Part shown: positions 1 through 12,812 of the stretch, piece after piece
How the letters are laid out: every line of letters starts with the position of its first letter
Numbering within the stretch: the stretch's first letter is position 1
Source: Annona cherimola
Taxonomy: Eukaryota > Streptophyta > Magnoliopsida > Magnoliales > Annonaceae
Assembly: GCA_030490835.1 (NCBI GenBank)
Contig: CM059972.1
Location: 53,859,563 to 53,923,562, forward strand
Direction of reading: 5' to 3'
Length of the DNA stretch: 64,000 bases
Program-made: the position numbers and the translations under genes
Notes under the pieces: generated by a model
The model's input: only the letters and a program-made list of their open reading frames with translations
The model's database searches: none
Told to the model about the DNA's origin: nothing

Positions 1-1147
1 ATGGTCTAGATGTTAAAAAAACTTCAAAAAATACAAAAGCAACCATTTGGACAAACAGTTGTTTTTAATCATTCCCCATAAAAAATATGTGCACAATGGA
101 AACCCCCCGCTAAAACAAATTAAAAAATTAACCTAAAACATTTTTAGCTTAATCTATGCTTGATCACTTATGATGTACATCAATCCTCAAATAATCTTTG
201 AAAATCTGAAATAATCTGCTTAATTTAAGTGCAAACGTTTTTTTTAATCAAAGAAGATGTGTACAGCACAAATGCCCCTCAAAAAAATAAAAAGAATAGA
301 CCTAAACCATTTTCAGTTAATCCATGCTTGATCACTAGTGGCGTACATCCATCCTCAAATAGTATCTAGAAATCTCAAAATATCCCTAGAAGTAAATAAA
401 ACTTAATTAAATGGCATAGCTTCATCATCTTCTAGAAATTGTGTTATGAAGAGATGAGAGTATTATACAGCTGGCATAATGCTCTATTGCAAAGTGAAAA
501 TATCTCTCATTCAAGTACTGTTTCATTATGATTTTATTGATGTTTGATCACCAAGAAATTTTTTTCAAAAGAACTTGTGTCTTTGTGAGGTACTAGTGTC
601 GGAGATAGTAGAATGAGTTCTAGTGTCAGATAAAGTAGAATGAGTTTTTGCATAGAAGATCTGAACTGTTGTATCTCATTAGGGTTTTGGAAAAAAAAAA
701 TATTTAAGGGAGTTATTGCATTGGAAGTGGAACAAGGTTTTGGAAAGCAAAGCATTCCTAGAGGACTGAATAACCCTTCTTCTCTATTGTTCTTCTTCCC
801 GTTCTACATAAAATAATCTATCTTGTTTTCGTGTTTGCAAACACTTCCTCAAGCTGTTATCATCATCATGCCCTCAAGTAATAATTATCAATAGTTCTCA
901 ATTTGAGATTGTTCATCTTAAGAGGCTTCTTCAAGGACTAAATTTTTTATGCACCACTTGGAGAATTTTCTTTTGAATTATACTAAGAATTTAGAACAAG
1001 TGCTATTTCTGAGGTGGCCAAGTAGGCAGGTTTGCTCAAGGAAACATTCAAATTGATTGTGGATACATTACAGTTCTGAAGCATTCCTCCTTTTGCTTCT
1101 TGTTATTTATTTTCAATATTAATTTCTGACATGGTATGATCTTACAG
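1..1147. other. Non-coding stretch upstream of the UBP26-like exons
   Basis: AT-rich sequence with no exon that I recognise. It is probably intron of the UBP26-like gene. The pieces around 120-240 and 290-400 resemble each other (both contain a 'CTTGATCACT' and a 'TACATCNATCCTCAAATA' word), a short direct duplication of roughly 170 bp. Confidence 0.4.
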
Positions 1148-2080
1148 GTGGTTAAAGAAAATCAAAAGCTTCATAAAGGTTTGAGGGAAATTGATGCTGA
1201 TGAATCTGCAACTTTGGCCGACAGGAATATCTTTCCAGGAGATGTCCTATGGGTCACAGACACTGAGATCTATGAAAATCGCGATATAGCTGGTAAAAGT
1301 TTCACAAGCATTAGCAACAAATTTGGGGTGACACAGATCATTGTTCAATATTTAATGATAACAACATAAGTTGGTAATAATACCACGTTGGGTACTAGCT
1401 AGGATTTTAAAATTTTTTTTCCTAAATCAGAAGACAGTGGATGAAATGCATGCACTTTTTTTAGCAAACTTCACATGGATCACCACCACCGCTACCACCA
1501 TCAGTACCAGCCCCACTCCTACCCCAACATGGCATCCTCATTGATGTGGCCTTATCCCAATATGATTGGTCAGCTATAGTTCATGGTTTCTCCTTTTCTC
1601 AATGCCTTTATTCATCACCTTCACGTTACTAAAGCACCCATTATCTTTCCCAAACCTAAATAATAATTATATAAATTATTTTGAGGTATTTTATACTTGG
1701 AAAGTACTCACACTTAACGATAGTCTCTTGTATGAATTCATTTTGGAAGCTATCTTTTCCAATGAGGTCCAGTCCTGGGTTAAGTCATGGGGAACAGGGT
1801 AGGGCCATGTACATAAGACACACAAGAACCCCCCACCCACCCCCCCTCTGCAGGATCGCGATGCTCCGGTCTTCCAACTAGAAAGTGCTTCGTCCCTTTT
1901 GATATTTTTTTTTCGTCTTTCACATGACAAAATGTCAAAATTTCTTTTCCAGATGAGCTGTCTGGACAAAAGGAGTCTTGGCAGACAGAGGAAGGATTTA
2001 GGGGTACTCTCTTGACATCGGATGCCTTGTGTCAGGTATTTGAAGTAGCATCATCTCTGTTTTCCCTTCTGGTTCATTGA
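1148..2080 (+). CDS. UBP26: UBP26-like ubiquitin-specific protease, last two exons (partial gene)
   Basis: Two exons can be joined. Exon 1148-1292 is preceded by a TTACAG acceptor and followed by a GTAAAAG donor. Exon 1953-2080 follows a TTTTCCAG acceptor. The splice rebuilds an Asp codon, giving ENRDIA-DELSGQ, and the product continues with [11 protein letters not shown] to a TGA at 2078-2080. The peptide matches the C-terminal ubiquitin-like region of plant UBP26/USP48-type deubiquitinases (motifs [30 protein letters not shown]). In Arabidopsis UBP26 removes ubiquitin from histone H2B and supports heterochromatic silencing. The preceding exon is not found in 1-1147, so it lies left of the window or has been lost. 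The end may differ: CAG|GTATTT at 2033-2041 could be a further donor. Both visible exons are open, so this may be the end of a live gene, but a truncated copy cannot be excluded. Confidence 0.72.
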
Positions 2081-2635
2081 GAAAGCAGCATGCAATTAAT
2101 TTATATTCTGAAACGCAGGGCGTAAAAGGTGCTTCAACATGATCTGCGGGGGGTGATACTTCGTTATTTTCCTTCCGCTTGTTTATATTTTGGCAGGTTT
2201 GTCTCCTAAGGCTGTTTTGGATGATTTTGTTTGGCATGCATCCATATGTCGTTGGTTTGTGATTCTGTAAATTCTTAAAATCGTCTTGGGGGTCTATTTT
2301 GAAATCAATGATGGTTAGTTCTTATGGTGGTGGTGGTGGTGGGTGGATGACATGCGGCTGTTATTTGGATTTGTGATTAGATTATATGATACCATAAAGA
2401 TCCAGTCTAATTACACTATTAAGGACCCACTCGGAGCGGTATGGGGAGCAAGTCGAATCAAATTCGAAGAAAGGTCTACGCCAACGTGGACGTGAGCCCT
2501 GCCTGATCGTTTGGGTTCAGTTTCTTTATTTTTTTATTTTTTATGTTTATATTTTTATATTCGAAATTAGGGTTCTACAAGAAAGTAGCTACGGAAAATC
2601 GTTAGCAGTTCAGATGTAATGAGCGGGGCTGCACG

Positions 2636-3130
2636 GAGATGCATTCAGCCCTTTTTCCAAAAAAAGAAAAAAAAAATATATTACTTTCTAAATCTATACC
2701 GTTTACACTATGAAAAATCAATTAATGCAGAAAAAAATTTGCAGCCTTTAATGAAGAGTTGTATATACATGATTTCATATGTCCGATCCATCGAAACCGA
2801 AAAAAAAAAAAAATTGATTTCATATATCCGTCGGCATGGGGGCTCTTGCAACTTATTATTATTATTATTATTTCAAAAAAGAAGTGAGATGCATTCAACC
2901 CTTGTTTTTCAAAAAAATTAAATATATTACTTTCCAAATCTATACCGTTTACACTATAGGAAAAATCAATTAATGCAGATAAAAATTTGCTGCGTTTAAC
3001 GAAGACAGTTGCAAATATACATGATTTCATATATCCGATCCATCAAAACCAAAAAAAAAAAAAATGATTTCGTATATCCGGCTGCATGGGGGCACTTGTA
3101 ACTTAAATTTTCTTTTTAAAAAAAAAGAAG
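2636..3130. repeat. Two-unit tandem duplication, about 250 bp per unit
   Basis: Unit 1 (2636-2885) and unit 2 (2886-3130) start with GAGATGCATTCA. They share, in the same order, an A-run, TATATTACTTTC, AAATCTATACCGTTTACACTAT, the ATACATGATTTCATAT block, a second long A-run and GCATGGGGGC. The units differ by scattered substitutions and A-run length. No coding capacity is convincing. The unit could be a short non-autonomous element or a simple local duplication. Confidence 0.7.
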
Positions 3131-3185
3131 TGCCTGAACCATTTATTATGTTGGTTTTGCTTGTAAATAACGCCGAAATTTTTGG

Positions 3186-3330
3186 TGCAACAAATGTTGT
3201 CAGAACCAGTGTTATCAGAACTGGACTGGATCGGCCTGTCCAAATGAGAACCGGTCTTCCGTCCGGTTTGTTGATGAACGGTCTGGTCTGAAGCATGAAA
3301 ACCGCTTAAACCTGATGAACCGCGGTCCAA
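3186..3330. repeat. AACCGG-rich dispersed repeat
   Basis: Dense words of the type GAACCGGTC, GGTCCGGTT and GGACTGGATCGG. Similar stretches occur at 4030-4080, 4560-4640 and 38290-38460, where they begin with a comparable GTTATCA/GTTATTA-AAACC start. This type of AACCGG-rich interspersed repeat is common in plant genomes. I cannot assign it to a transposon class. Confidence 0.45.
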
Positions 3331-4559
3331 ACCCGTTTGCAAAATAAACCCAGTGCCATGAATCCGTTTCGTCTCTCACACCGTGTCTTCTGCTCTCCAG
3401 CTCCCGCAGCTCCATTTCCTGTTTCTTGTGCTAGCAATGGCACATTGAAGAGCTGATTTGGGAGGTTTGCACGGGCGATCTGCTGTTGATGGGAATCTCA
3501 ACTTTCAGCATGGAAAGGGCTTCTTCCCTTCAGATAACAGTTTTGACGGTGGTGCATACTTATTGGCGGCAATCGTTGGCTAGTCGGGATTTGGGCTATT
3601 TACTTGACAAAATAAAAAAAAAAAACCAAACGTGTAACAGAGGAGCCATGCTTTATGTGATTTGGGGAAGATGATTCAATATGGTAGTCCAACAGAGTAT
3701 GCGTGTCTGTACAAATGCAACCTTTTGCATATAATTTTAACAATGAGACACGTGTAAATCAGGCCAAATAAATTACCTTTCTTGGCAAACTAATAAATTA
3801 GAAATAATGATAACAAATTTAATTAACATGGGGAAAAAATGGCTAAAAATAGGGTGCCAACAATGCACTGAGTAAATATTATTTTGAAACGTTTCAATTA
3901 ATTTTTTTCTATATGTTTTAGTAATTAGAATGCTGAATTTAAGTTTAACATATAGTGTTAAAAGTTATGAATATAAATATTTCATATATTTATGACATCA
4001 TAATTATCTAATGCTCACATCATAAGTTCAAATCAGTTTATTGAATCGGTTGGACCCTATAATTAAACTGGTTTGAACCGTAACACAAGTATATATTTAT
4101 ATTAGTTTATGAAAAATTTTAATTAAATACAAGTATTAAAAAATTAAGAATTTAGAAGTTATATAACGTACTTAATAATGCAATTTAAAGTCCATGACAA
4201 GTAAATATAAAATAAAAATAATTGCAATCATAAAATTTTTAAAAATAAATTAGATGTAATATAAAAATAAAAATATAAAATTATCATCAAAGTCAATTTT
4301 ATGATAATATATAAAATAAAAATTATAAATAAAAAATATACTATATATTAACTTCTTTTAATCACATTTAATATCGTAATTATATAACCTGTATGTGAAA
4401 TTATTCTTTCCCTACAGTTTTTTTCACATTTCCCATTAACGCCATCATTAAATTCTTCATTTAAAAGCCAAAACTATAAGCAATGCGTTTCTGCCTTGTA
4501 AAGTGCGTCCAAAGATAACGAATGGCTTGAAATGCGGTTTTGTGGAATTTGACCGGACA
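3331..4559. other. AT-rich spacer, nothing recognised
   Basis: Short open frames here are random. I saw no conserved protein motif, RNA gene or LTR end. Confidence 0.5.
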
Positions 4560-4640
4560 GGTATAATTAAACTAGTGATGCAACCGGTCCTCGATCGGAT
4601 CGGTTCAACCGGCCAGTTCGGTCCGGTTTTATTGTCATTG
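4560..4640. repeat. AACCGG-rich dispersed repeat, second block
   Basis: Contains GATCGGATCGGTTCAACCGG and neighbouring CCGGTTTT words. It belongs with the blocks at 3186-3330 and 38290-38460. Confidence 0.4.
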
Positions 4641-4852
4641 GGTGCAACTCAATCCATTTTGGCCTATCTTGATGATATGTAAAATCGACTCAGTACAACA
4701 TGATTTAAATTAGAGATGGACATGTCATTTGCTTAAAAAAATGTGTTAAATTATGAAAAATGTTTAGATTCTTCCAAATATAAGTTAGAATTTAATAACA
4801 CTATAAGATCATTTGTCCACATGGGAATGATGTTTGGGTCTTACCTAAATTT

Positions 4853-5206
4853 ACCTGGGTGGACTTGCGTTGGGTGCACATGGGTTCATTAATGCAATTT
4901 TTGAAATATTTTTAATACAACTATTAATCTAAGCGTATTTATTGTGTTCAATTTCTATCATTTTCAGAGATGTGTAGATATTTTTTTGGATTTTTTAAAA
5001 TAAGTCACATCACTAATTTTAAAAATACAAAAAATATCTAAAAATCTTCAAAATGGTAAAAATCGATGCATATGTTAAACATGTTATTTTTTTATTAGAA
5101 TATGTGAAATACACTTAGATTGATAGTTGCGTAAAAAAAAATTTCAAAATATATACACGCATGTGCACTTTGCACTTCGGTGCACTGAAGCTAAGTGCAC
5201 CCGGGT
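4853..5206. mobile_element. Fold-back MITE-like element (about 354 bp)
   Basis: The left end reads ACCTGGGTGGACTTGCG. The reverse complement of the right end reads ACCCGGGTGCACTTAGC. The arms pair further inward: CAACTATTAATCTAAGCG on the left matches CAACTATCAATCTAAGTG on the right, followed by TCATTTT/CCATTTT and AGATATTTTTT words. The whole element is therefore an imperfect hairpin. No target duplication is clear and no protein is encoded. A non-autonomous DNA transposon is the simplest reading. Confidence 0.6.
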
Positions 5207-5734
5207 GCATAGGATCATGATTTACAATGTTTAGATTGTTTCAATGTCATCTAAATATGAAAGTGAATATATATAGTTGTTTAAATTTTTTAAAAAATAC
5301 ACAATTGTGTAGTATATGAAATTTTGTGATATGTAATTTTTGGTATCATTAATAAATGCATATAGATGAACATGACAAATGATTTAGATTTAAAAAAATA
5401 TACGTTGAAATTTAAAAAAAAAGTGTAGCATGGATTTAGTAGTTGTACAACTAGGTTGAATTAAGGAGTGAGAATTAAAGTGAGTCATACTGGGTCATGA
5501 TTTGTTTAACATTGATACTACTCTTTGAAAATTTTGTTTGATCTTATTTTGTATATGAAGTTGGGACAAGATCAATTTAACATTTACCTTTTTCTAGTAG
5601 ATCTCAGGACAAACTTTAAGTTGGTCTCGAGTTGGTATCGGGAGGATGGGTTGGTTGAAAAATGCTTGGCAATTAGGGTAATTTTGTATATACTTATCAA
5701 ACATAAAAACATGTTTATAATAAATTTAAATATT

Positions 5735-5959
5735 GGGTATGCATGGGAAATGATAAAACTTTGGATGAAAAGTTTTGAAAATGGAAGAAAATGATGTGAT
5801 ATTGTAAGGGTAATGAGAAACAGTAAAAAGAGTAAAGTTAAAATAAATAAATTAATTATATGAGTTACTGTATAGAAATAATTGAAAAGTAAGATAGTTG
5901 TATAAGAAAACGTAAAAAAATAATTAAAAATAAGATAGGAAAAAATTTTAGTTTTTAAA
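5735..5959 (+). mobile_element. MITE family M1, copy 1 (right end truncated)
   Basis: Starts GGGTATGCATGGG and continues with the family's internal words GATGTGATAT, AAAGTTAAAATA and AATAATTGAAAAGTAAGATA. These match the clean copy at 23335-23616. It abuts the next copy directly, so the right terminus is lost. Confidence 0.6.
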
Positions 5960-6243
5960 GGGTATGCTTGTTTATATAAAAAACTTTTCTACCTAAAATT
6001 TTTTAATTTAAAACTTTTCACTTTTCACAATTGCCTTATTTTTAAATTATTTCACATATTTTTATACAACTACCTTATTTTTCAATCATTTCTATATAAG
6101 TATCTATTAATTAACTTATTTATTTTAACTTTATTCTTTTTACTTATTATTATCCTTATTATATCACATCATTTTCTTATTTCAAAAGCTTTTACAAAAA
6201 AAAAAAATTCATTCAAAAGTTTTATCACTTCCCAAACACACCC
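5960..6243 (-). mobile_element. MITE family M1, copy 2
   Basis: Runs from GGGTATGCTTGTTTA to CCCAAACACACCC. Internal words (TATTTTAACTTTATTC, ATATCACATCATTTTC) are the reverse complement of the intact copy at 23335-23616. It lies tail-to-tail with copy 1, suggesting insertion of one into the end of the other. Confidence 0.65.
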
Positions 6244-6964
6244 AGACTTTTATACTAATCCAAACATGCCTGTTGTATGCTTTAATATTTTTGTTAATTC
6301 ATAAATTAAATATTATTACTAGAACAAAATATGAGTAAATATAGTGTAATTTATAAAAATAGGTTAATGAAATATATCTCATTCAAAATTGATTTTGGTA
6401 TTTTTAAAAATATTTTTCTATAATAATAATAATTTTTACTTGTGTTTTCAAAATACTAACTATAATTATCCGTTTAATTCTTATACTATTGATGTAGTTA
6501 ATCGTAAATAATGTGAGAATTATGAAGGAAATGAGAATAAGATTTTAAAATATGTTTTATAACTTTTAATAAATAAATATATACGAGCAGGTTGGGATAT
6601 GATCAACCCATCCCAAGTTTCCAATTCTATTTTATTTTTTTGAATTTGGGTCAAAATTTTTGAGTTGTCCTTGTACCGGGTTATAAAAATACTAATTTTA
6701 CTCGGTTGAAAATGGGTTGGATCAGGGCAGGTCATGAGTTGACCCACCTTCCCGCTCCTAGTTGAGTTGGAGTAGACCCAAGTCAATTGTAACATGCTTT
6801 CTTTTTAACTTAACACATTTTCTAAAGCTTCCTAATTTACAATTTTTTAAGAATATTAAATAATTTTATAAAATTATTAAAAGTTTACTATACAATAATA
6901 TTTGATAAAAGGATGATAACTTATTATGAAAAATTATTTGATGGTAATATTTAGTAAAAACATA

Positions 6965-7212
6965 GGGTGTGTTTGAAAATAAGAAGAAAATGTCAAGCTA
7001 AAACTTTGTATTCTCCGTAATTACCCTATTTTTAATTAATTTTCACATATTTCTATACAACTATTATACTTTCTAATAATTTCTACATAACAATCCATAC
7101 AACTAACCTATTTATTTTAACTTTATTCTTTTTACTCATCATCATTACTTCTATCATATCATATCATTCTCTTCAAATTTAACAACTTTTACACAAAAAG
7201 TTTTTCATTCAA
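6965..7212 (-). mobile_element. MITE family M1, copy 3
   Basis: Starts GGGTGTGTTTGAAAATAAG and contains TATTTTAACTTTATTC and CATATCATTCTCTTC. The right end reaches the start of copy 4, so its own terminal inverted repeat is shortened. Confidence 0.6.
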
Positions 7213-7512
7213 GGACGTGCTTGGCAACAAGAAAAAAATTTCAAGTTAAAAACTTTTAATCTAAAACTTTTCAATATCCATAACTAGTTTATTTTTAATT
7301 ATTTTTCACATTTCCTTATGCAATTACCATACTTTTCATTCATTTCTACTCAATTATTCATTTAACTAATCTATCTATTTTAACTTTATTCTCTTTAATC
7401 CTCATCATCATCCTTATCATATCACATCATTTGCTTTCAATTTAAAACTTTTCATCCGAAAGTTTTACTTCTCAAACGCATTCTAAAATTTTTATCACTT
7501 TCCAAACACATC
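7213..7512 (-). mobile_element. MITE family M1, copy 4
   Basis: Starts GGACGTGCTTGGCAACAAG, continues with AAAACTTTTCAATATCC and TATTTTAACTTTATTC, and ends TTTCCAAACACATC. Same orientation as copy 3 and directly adjacent to it. Confidence 0.6.
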
Positions 7513-7967
7513 TATAATAACTTATTATTTAGATATATTGAACTAGATAAAAACTAAAGATTTTATTACATGTTATGAAACCAAAGATCTATTTATATAA
7601 ATGTATGATTTTATTATAATTGAGTTAAGCAATTAAATTAAACATGAAAAACAAGTTGGTAGAGTGCAAGTGTTGTCTCCCACCTAACCTCATTTTAAAA
7701 TTTCAACCTTACATGCATGCCATATATTTATATGGTGTTAACTTTTTCGAATTATGAAACTAAATTAGTATGATTTATGTTATTGACTTTAAATTGCGGG
7801 CTATTTAAACTACATCGTCTACTTAGTTTACTATATTTAATTATTTAAACAACACTATGTATAGATAATAAATTGATACTAAATTTCGATAAGTAGAGAT
7901 TGTCCGCTACATGAGTTAATTTCTAAAACTAATGCTGAGTATTAAAATTAACACGATATTATCCAGA
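7513..7967. other. AT-rich spacer, nothing recognised
   Basis: No coding motif, RNA gene or transposon end was seen between the last MITE and the Gypsy LTR. Confidence 0.5.
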
Positions 7968-7972
7968 CAATC
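7968..7972. repeat. Target-site duplication CAATC, left side of the 30-kb Gypsy element
   Basis: CAATC immediately precedes the LTR start TGAAGAGATA. The same five bases occur at 37967-37971, directly after a CA terminus. The right end is otherwise undefined, because the 5' LTR is truncated. Confidence 0.5.
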
Positions 7973-8088
7973 TGAAGAGATATATTTTTCACCAAAAAAA
8001 AAAAAAAAAAAAAAGAGAGCAGCAGCAGCAAAATCGCCGCTCTCCACAAAAACAAGAGCTGGAGGGGCCGAACCAGACCCGGCAGAAC

Positions 8089-8263
8089 ATGAGCCAGCAG
8101 ATGCAATCTGGCTTCGGCAGCAGCATGGCGGCGTCTTCTCCGTCGAGGGCGGCGTCGTCGTCATTCGGGCTCGATCCTTCGTCCGCGGTGGCCGCCGCAG
8201 TCATGAACTCGAGGGCTGCAGCGTTCGCGAAGCAAAGCCAGAGCTCCTCTGAGCGGGCGGCGG
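8089..8263 (+). pseudogene. Captured first exon of an unidentified host gene (LTR copy 1)
   Basis: ATG at 8089 opens a Ser/Ala-rich peptide (MSQQMQSGFGSSM, then FGLDPSSAVAAAVMNSR, ending SSSERAA) followed at once by GTAAGT, a perfect splice donor, at 8264. GC content is much higher than the surroundings. The upstream GC-rich run from about 8016 looks like its 5' UTR. The frame stays open to 8427, but after the donor it reads the antisense of the P450 reductase piece. I do not recognise the protein family. The same exon recurs at 33377-33551. Confidence 0.55.
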
Positions 8264-8413
8264 TAAGTCGTCATCCAGGCTTCACGACCAACAGCTTCGG
8301 CGGCTCCACCTTGATCGAACTCTCCCCGCTTGCTCTCCGCCACATGAAGACGGCGACGCAGCCGACGAAGACAGCAATCGAGGATCATCAGGAACTGGCG
8401 ATTCTCAAGGAGG

Positions 8414-9862
<1,449 letters not shown>

Positions 9863-9898
9863 GCAGCCGCTGAACCCATCCCAAGCCGGCAAAAAGCC

Positions 9899-9906
9899 TA
9901 TAAATA
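9899..9906 (+). promoter_or_regulatory. Predicted TATA box of the Gypsy LTR (copy 1)
   Basis: TATAAATA in the context GCCTATAAATAGCCGC, about 35 bp upstream of a conserved GACAACGAAGAGAACGG leader. It is identical at 35171-35178. It would place the captured gene pieces in U3, upstream of the transcript start. Confidence 0.6.
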
Positions 9907-9974
9907 GCCGCATTCGGCTACTCATTCAGGGGACAACGAAGAGAACGGAAGAGCGGGAGAAGGAGACAAGCTCC

Positions 9975-10447
9975 GAAATATTTTCTGTTTCTAGCATTCT
10001 AAAGTTCTCTAGTTCTCCAATCAAAATATTCCTTCTCGTCCCTTGGACTTGAGAAGTTCCTTCGTAGATAGAGGTTAGTGTATCCCATATCTCTTTGGCG
10101 GTTAAGCAAGAGGATACTCTATCATACTCGGAAGCAGTGAGAGCACAAAATAAGGAGTTCATAGCTTTGGCATTGCTCTTCACTATTCTTACTTCCTCAT
10201 CGGTCCATTTGGAAGCTCGTTCATCGGTAGGCAATATTACTCCATCTTGGATAGCAATCCAAGAGTCCATATCGGTAGCCATGATGAGTTGCTTCATACG
10301 AAGCTTCCAATATCCAAAATTGTTCCCATCAAACAACGGTGGCCTTGTAAAGGATTGGCCTTCAGCAAATGCGGGAACGGAAGTAGATTGGGATGCCATT
10401 TCAATAAGATCTCTTTGGTAAACTCAAAGACCTGCTCTGATACCACT
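9975..10447 (-). pseudogene. Truncated second Copia gag (first 141 codons) with primer site
   Basis: On the minus strand, downstream of LTR A, the sequence repeats what follows LTR B: primer site at 10434-10445, gag ATG at 10399, and the first about 141 gag residues (through ENFRMLETENISE), apparently identical to 19431-19903. It then breaks off at a GAAA shared with the Gypsy LTR. The order LTR-internal-LTR-partial internal indicates a tandem or recombined pair of Copia copies whose far end was deleted. Confidence 0.8.
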
Positions 10448-12391
10448 TGTTGGTCCCGAGTTGATGGCTAAACCCAAGAGGGGAGGGGTGAATTGGGTTC
10501 TTTAAAATTTCTTTTGGTAAATCAAAAATCTTAACCCCTTGAAAAAGTTAATCCCCTTTTTAAGCGAATGGAGAGCAAATAAGATAAAGCAGTAAAAATA
10601 AGTAGAACACAAGATTTATAGTGGTTCGGGCAAACCTTCCCTACTCCACTCTTCCAAGCTCACACTCCGTTGTGACTTGGGTTCCACTATGTATTCCAAG
10701 AATACACTTAGAGTCACCGCTCTCTTCTAGATTCAAAGCTCTAGGGGGCATACACAACTAGAGCCACTTGCTCTCTTCTAGATTCAAAGCTCTAGGGGGC
10801 ATATACAACTAGAGCCACTTGCTCTCTTCTAGATTCAAAGCTCTAGGGGGCATATACAACTAGAGCCACTTGCTCTCTTCTAGATTCAAAGCTCTAGGAG
10901 GCATATACAATCACTTGCACAAGTAGGTGATGAGTCTCACTCCAATCACACCCTACTTTGCATACACTTGATCTTAGCTACCCAAGCTAAATCAAGATTT
11001 ATACAACCAAATAAAGAAATGAATAAAAACTACACTTTACAGATTTGTGTAGGCAGTTTTGAGCTCGAGGAAGAAATCAAAAACAGCTGGGATGATGATC
11101 GTTGAAGCAACCTGCAGTTTGAAACTCTTTCTTCCTTTGAAACACTCAAATATGGAGAAAAGAGATTTGAAAGTCTTTCTTGCACTTCTTTTCTCTCTAT
11201 GATCCTTAGAGTAGTGTCACTTCTCTTCTCACGTTCATTTGAATGTCCTTTTATAGATTGAGGAAAATATGAACGTTGTAGAAGTGGTTGGCGTGCAATA
11301 AATGAACTCCAACGTTCAAAAATTTGACTGTTATTCTCCAAGTCTAAGATGAAGTCGACTTGGCCTGCGACTTGGCTTCCAAGTCGCACATGGAGTCGAC
11401 TTGGCCTGCGACTTGGGTTCTTCAGAAACTCAAGTCTGAGACTTGGGTCAACTTGGCTTTCAGATTTCAACTCAAGTCGATCCTGAAGTCGACTTGGGTT
11501 GCGACTTGGCTTGATCTATTGCAGAAACGCCTTGATCCTTACTTAGTTTGCTTTAGATTTCTCCCTTTAGTCTTCATGAATGTTGAGTGGCCTTTATGTT
11601 TGTAGTTCTTGTGATTCGATGAAGAGCTTGGCCTGGATACTCTTGAAATGTCTTGAATCTTGCAAACTATTTGAAAGCTTTGAGTCCTTACACAAAATAT
11701 GTGTGTTCCTTGCTTTGTTTTGGACTCACTTGATCTTCATGACTTGGGTATTACTCTATTTGGAAGCTATCTTGAAGATTTTGTTTTGAGCTTGATAGAC
11801 TTGATTTGAACTTGAACTTGGATTCTTGCTTTGATCTTAAGTCACTTTAAGAATAGTCTTTAAAGCTCATTTGTATGTGAGAAACTTCAAATGGATGTCT
11901 TGGATATGCTTTGAAACTTCAGCTTAGACCTCAAAACTTCTCAAGTCGAAGTTGGAGTCGACCTGGTTTGCGACTTCGCCCAAGTCGCACTTGGAGTCGA
12001 CTTCGTCTGCGACTTCGCATCTTCGGGAGCCAGATTTCAACGCTGGACATTTTTGTGCACTTTGAAGTCGATGCTGGAGTCGACTTCGTATGCGACTTGA
12101 CTACCCAAGTCGCATGTGGAGTCGACTTGGCCTGCGACTTCACTCGTCAGAATTCCATTTTCAACTTTGTCCAGTTTTGGCTTGTTTGAAGTCGTTAGTG
12201 GAGTCGACTTCACTATCGACTTCACTCCCAAGTCGAAGTTCAAGTCGACTCGAAGATTGTCTTGACTTCTCTGCTTTCCTTAAACACTTGGCAAACATAT
12301 TAGTCATATATATATACTCAAATTAGTTCTTGTTAATCATCAAAACTCAATCCTTGGTCAATTTGTTTTATTTTGAACATTGTTTCCAACA
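10448..12391 (-). repeat. Copia LTR A (3' LTR of the element)
   Basis: 1,944 bp with TGTTGG...CCAACA termini, preceded on the minus strand by an AAAAAGGGGGAGA polypurine tract. It holds four 51-bp tandem units (GCTCTCTTCTAGATTCAAAG...) at about 10720-10910, where LTR B has three. It also holds two clusters of AGTCGACT-type words (about 11350-11510 and 11940-12260). Confidence 0.9.
11248..11255 (-). promoter_or_regulatory. Predicted TATA box in Copia LTR A
   Basis: TATAAAAG on the minus strand, followed by GACATTCAAATGAACGTG. The identical site in LTR B is 20652-20659. Confidence 0.5.
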
Positions 12392-12392
12392 A

Positions 12393-12406
12393 TCTCCCCC
12401 TTTTTG
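12393..12406 (-). promoter_or_regulatory. Polypurine tract of the Copia element
   Basis: Minus-strand AAAAAGGGGGAGA sits one base from the start of the 3' LTR and would prime plus-strand DNA synthesis. A near copy (ACAAAAAGGGGGAGA) occurs at about 12799-12813, at the end of the extra ORF. Confidence 0.75.
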
Positions 12407-12812
12407 ATGATTGACAAAACTTCATTTGAGTTGATACCTTTCAAAAAAATTCAAACATGTTTATTTGAGAAAACAGAGCATATTCCTTGAACATATAATT
12501 TAGAGTTTTGAGTTTAAATGAGAATATTTTCAGAACATTAGTCATTTTGGCATAGAGTATGCTTGAATACCTTTCAAGCAATTAATTAAGAATACTTTGT
12601 ATTTATAAAAATTGCAATCACTTATCAAATATATCAATCATATCAATCAAAAACCAATAAAACATCTTTTCATATATATATATGAAGTTTCATTACAGAG
12701 AACAGCAATTAAAGCATAAATGAAACCTTAAATACAATGTACCCAACCCAAAACTTAAAAAAAAAACTTTCAACTCAATTCCTATTCTATCTATTCTATC
12801 TCCCCCTTTTTG

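Noticed and set aside
3103..3415. Minus-strand frames over the AACCGG-rich block
   Set aside because: Low-complexity translation with no homology.
10095..10471. Plus-strand open frames over the Copia gag start (also at 19551-19927)
   Set aside because: Exact antisense of gag codons that are clearly real on the minus strand; no family similarity.
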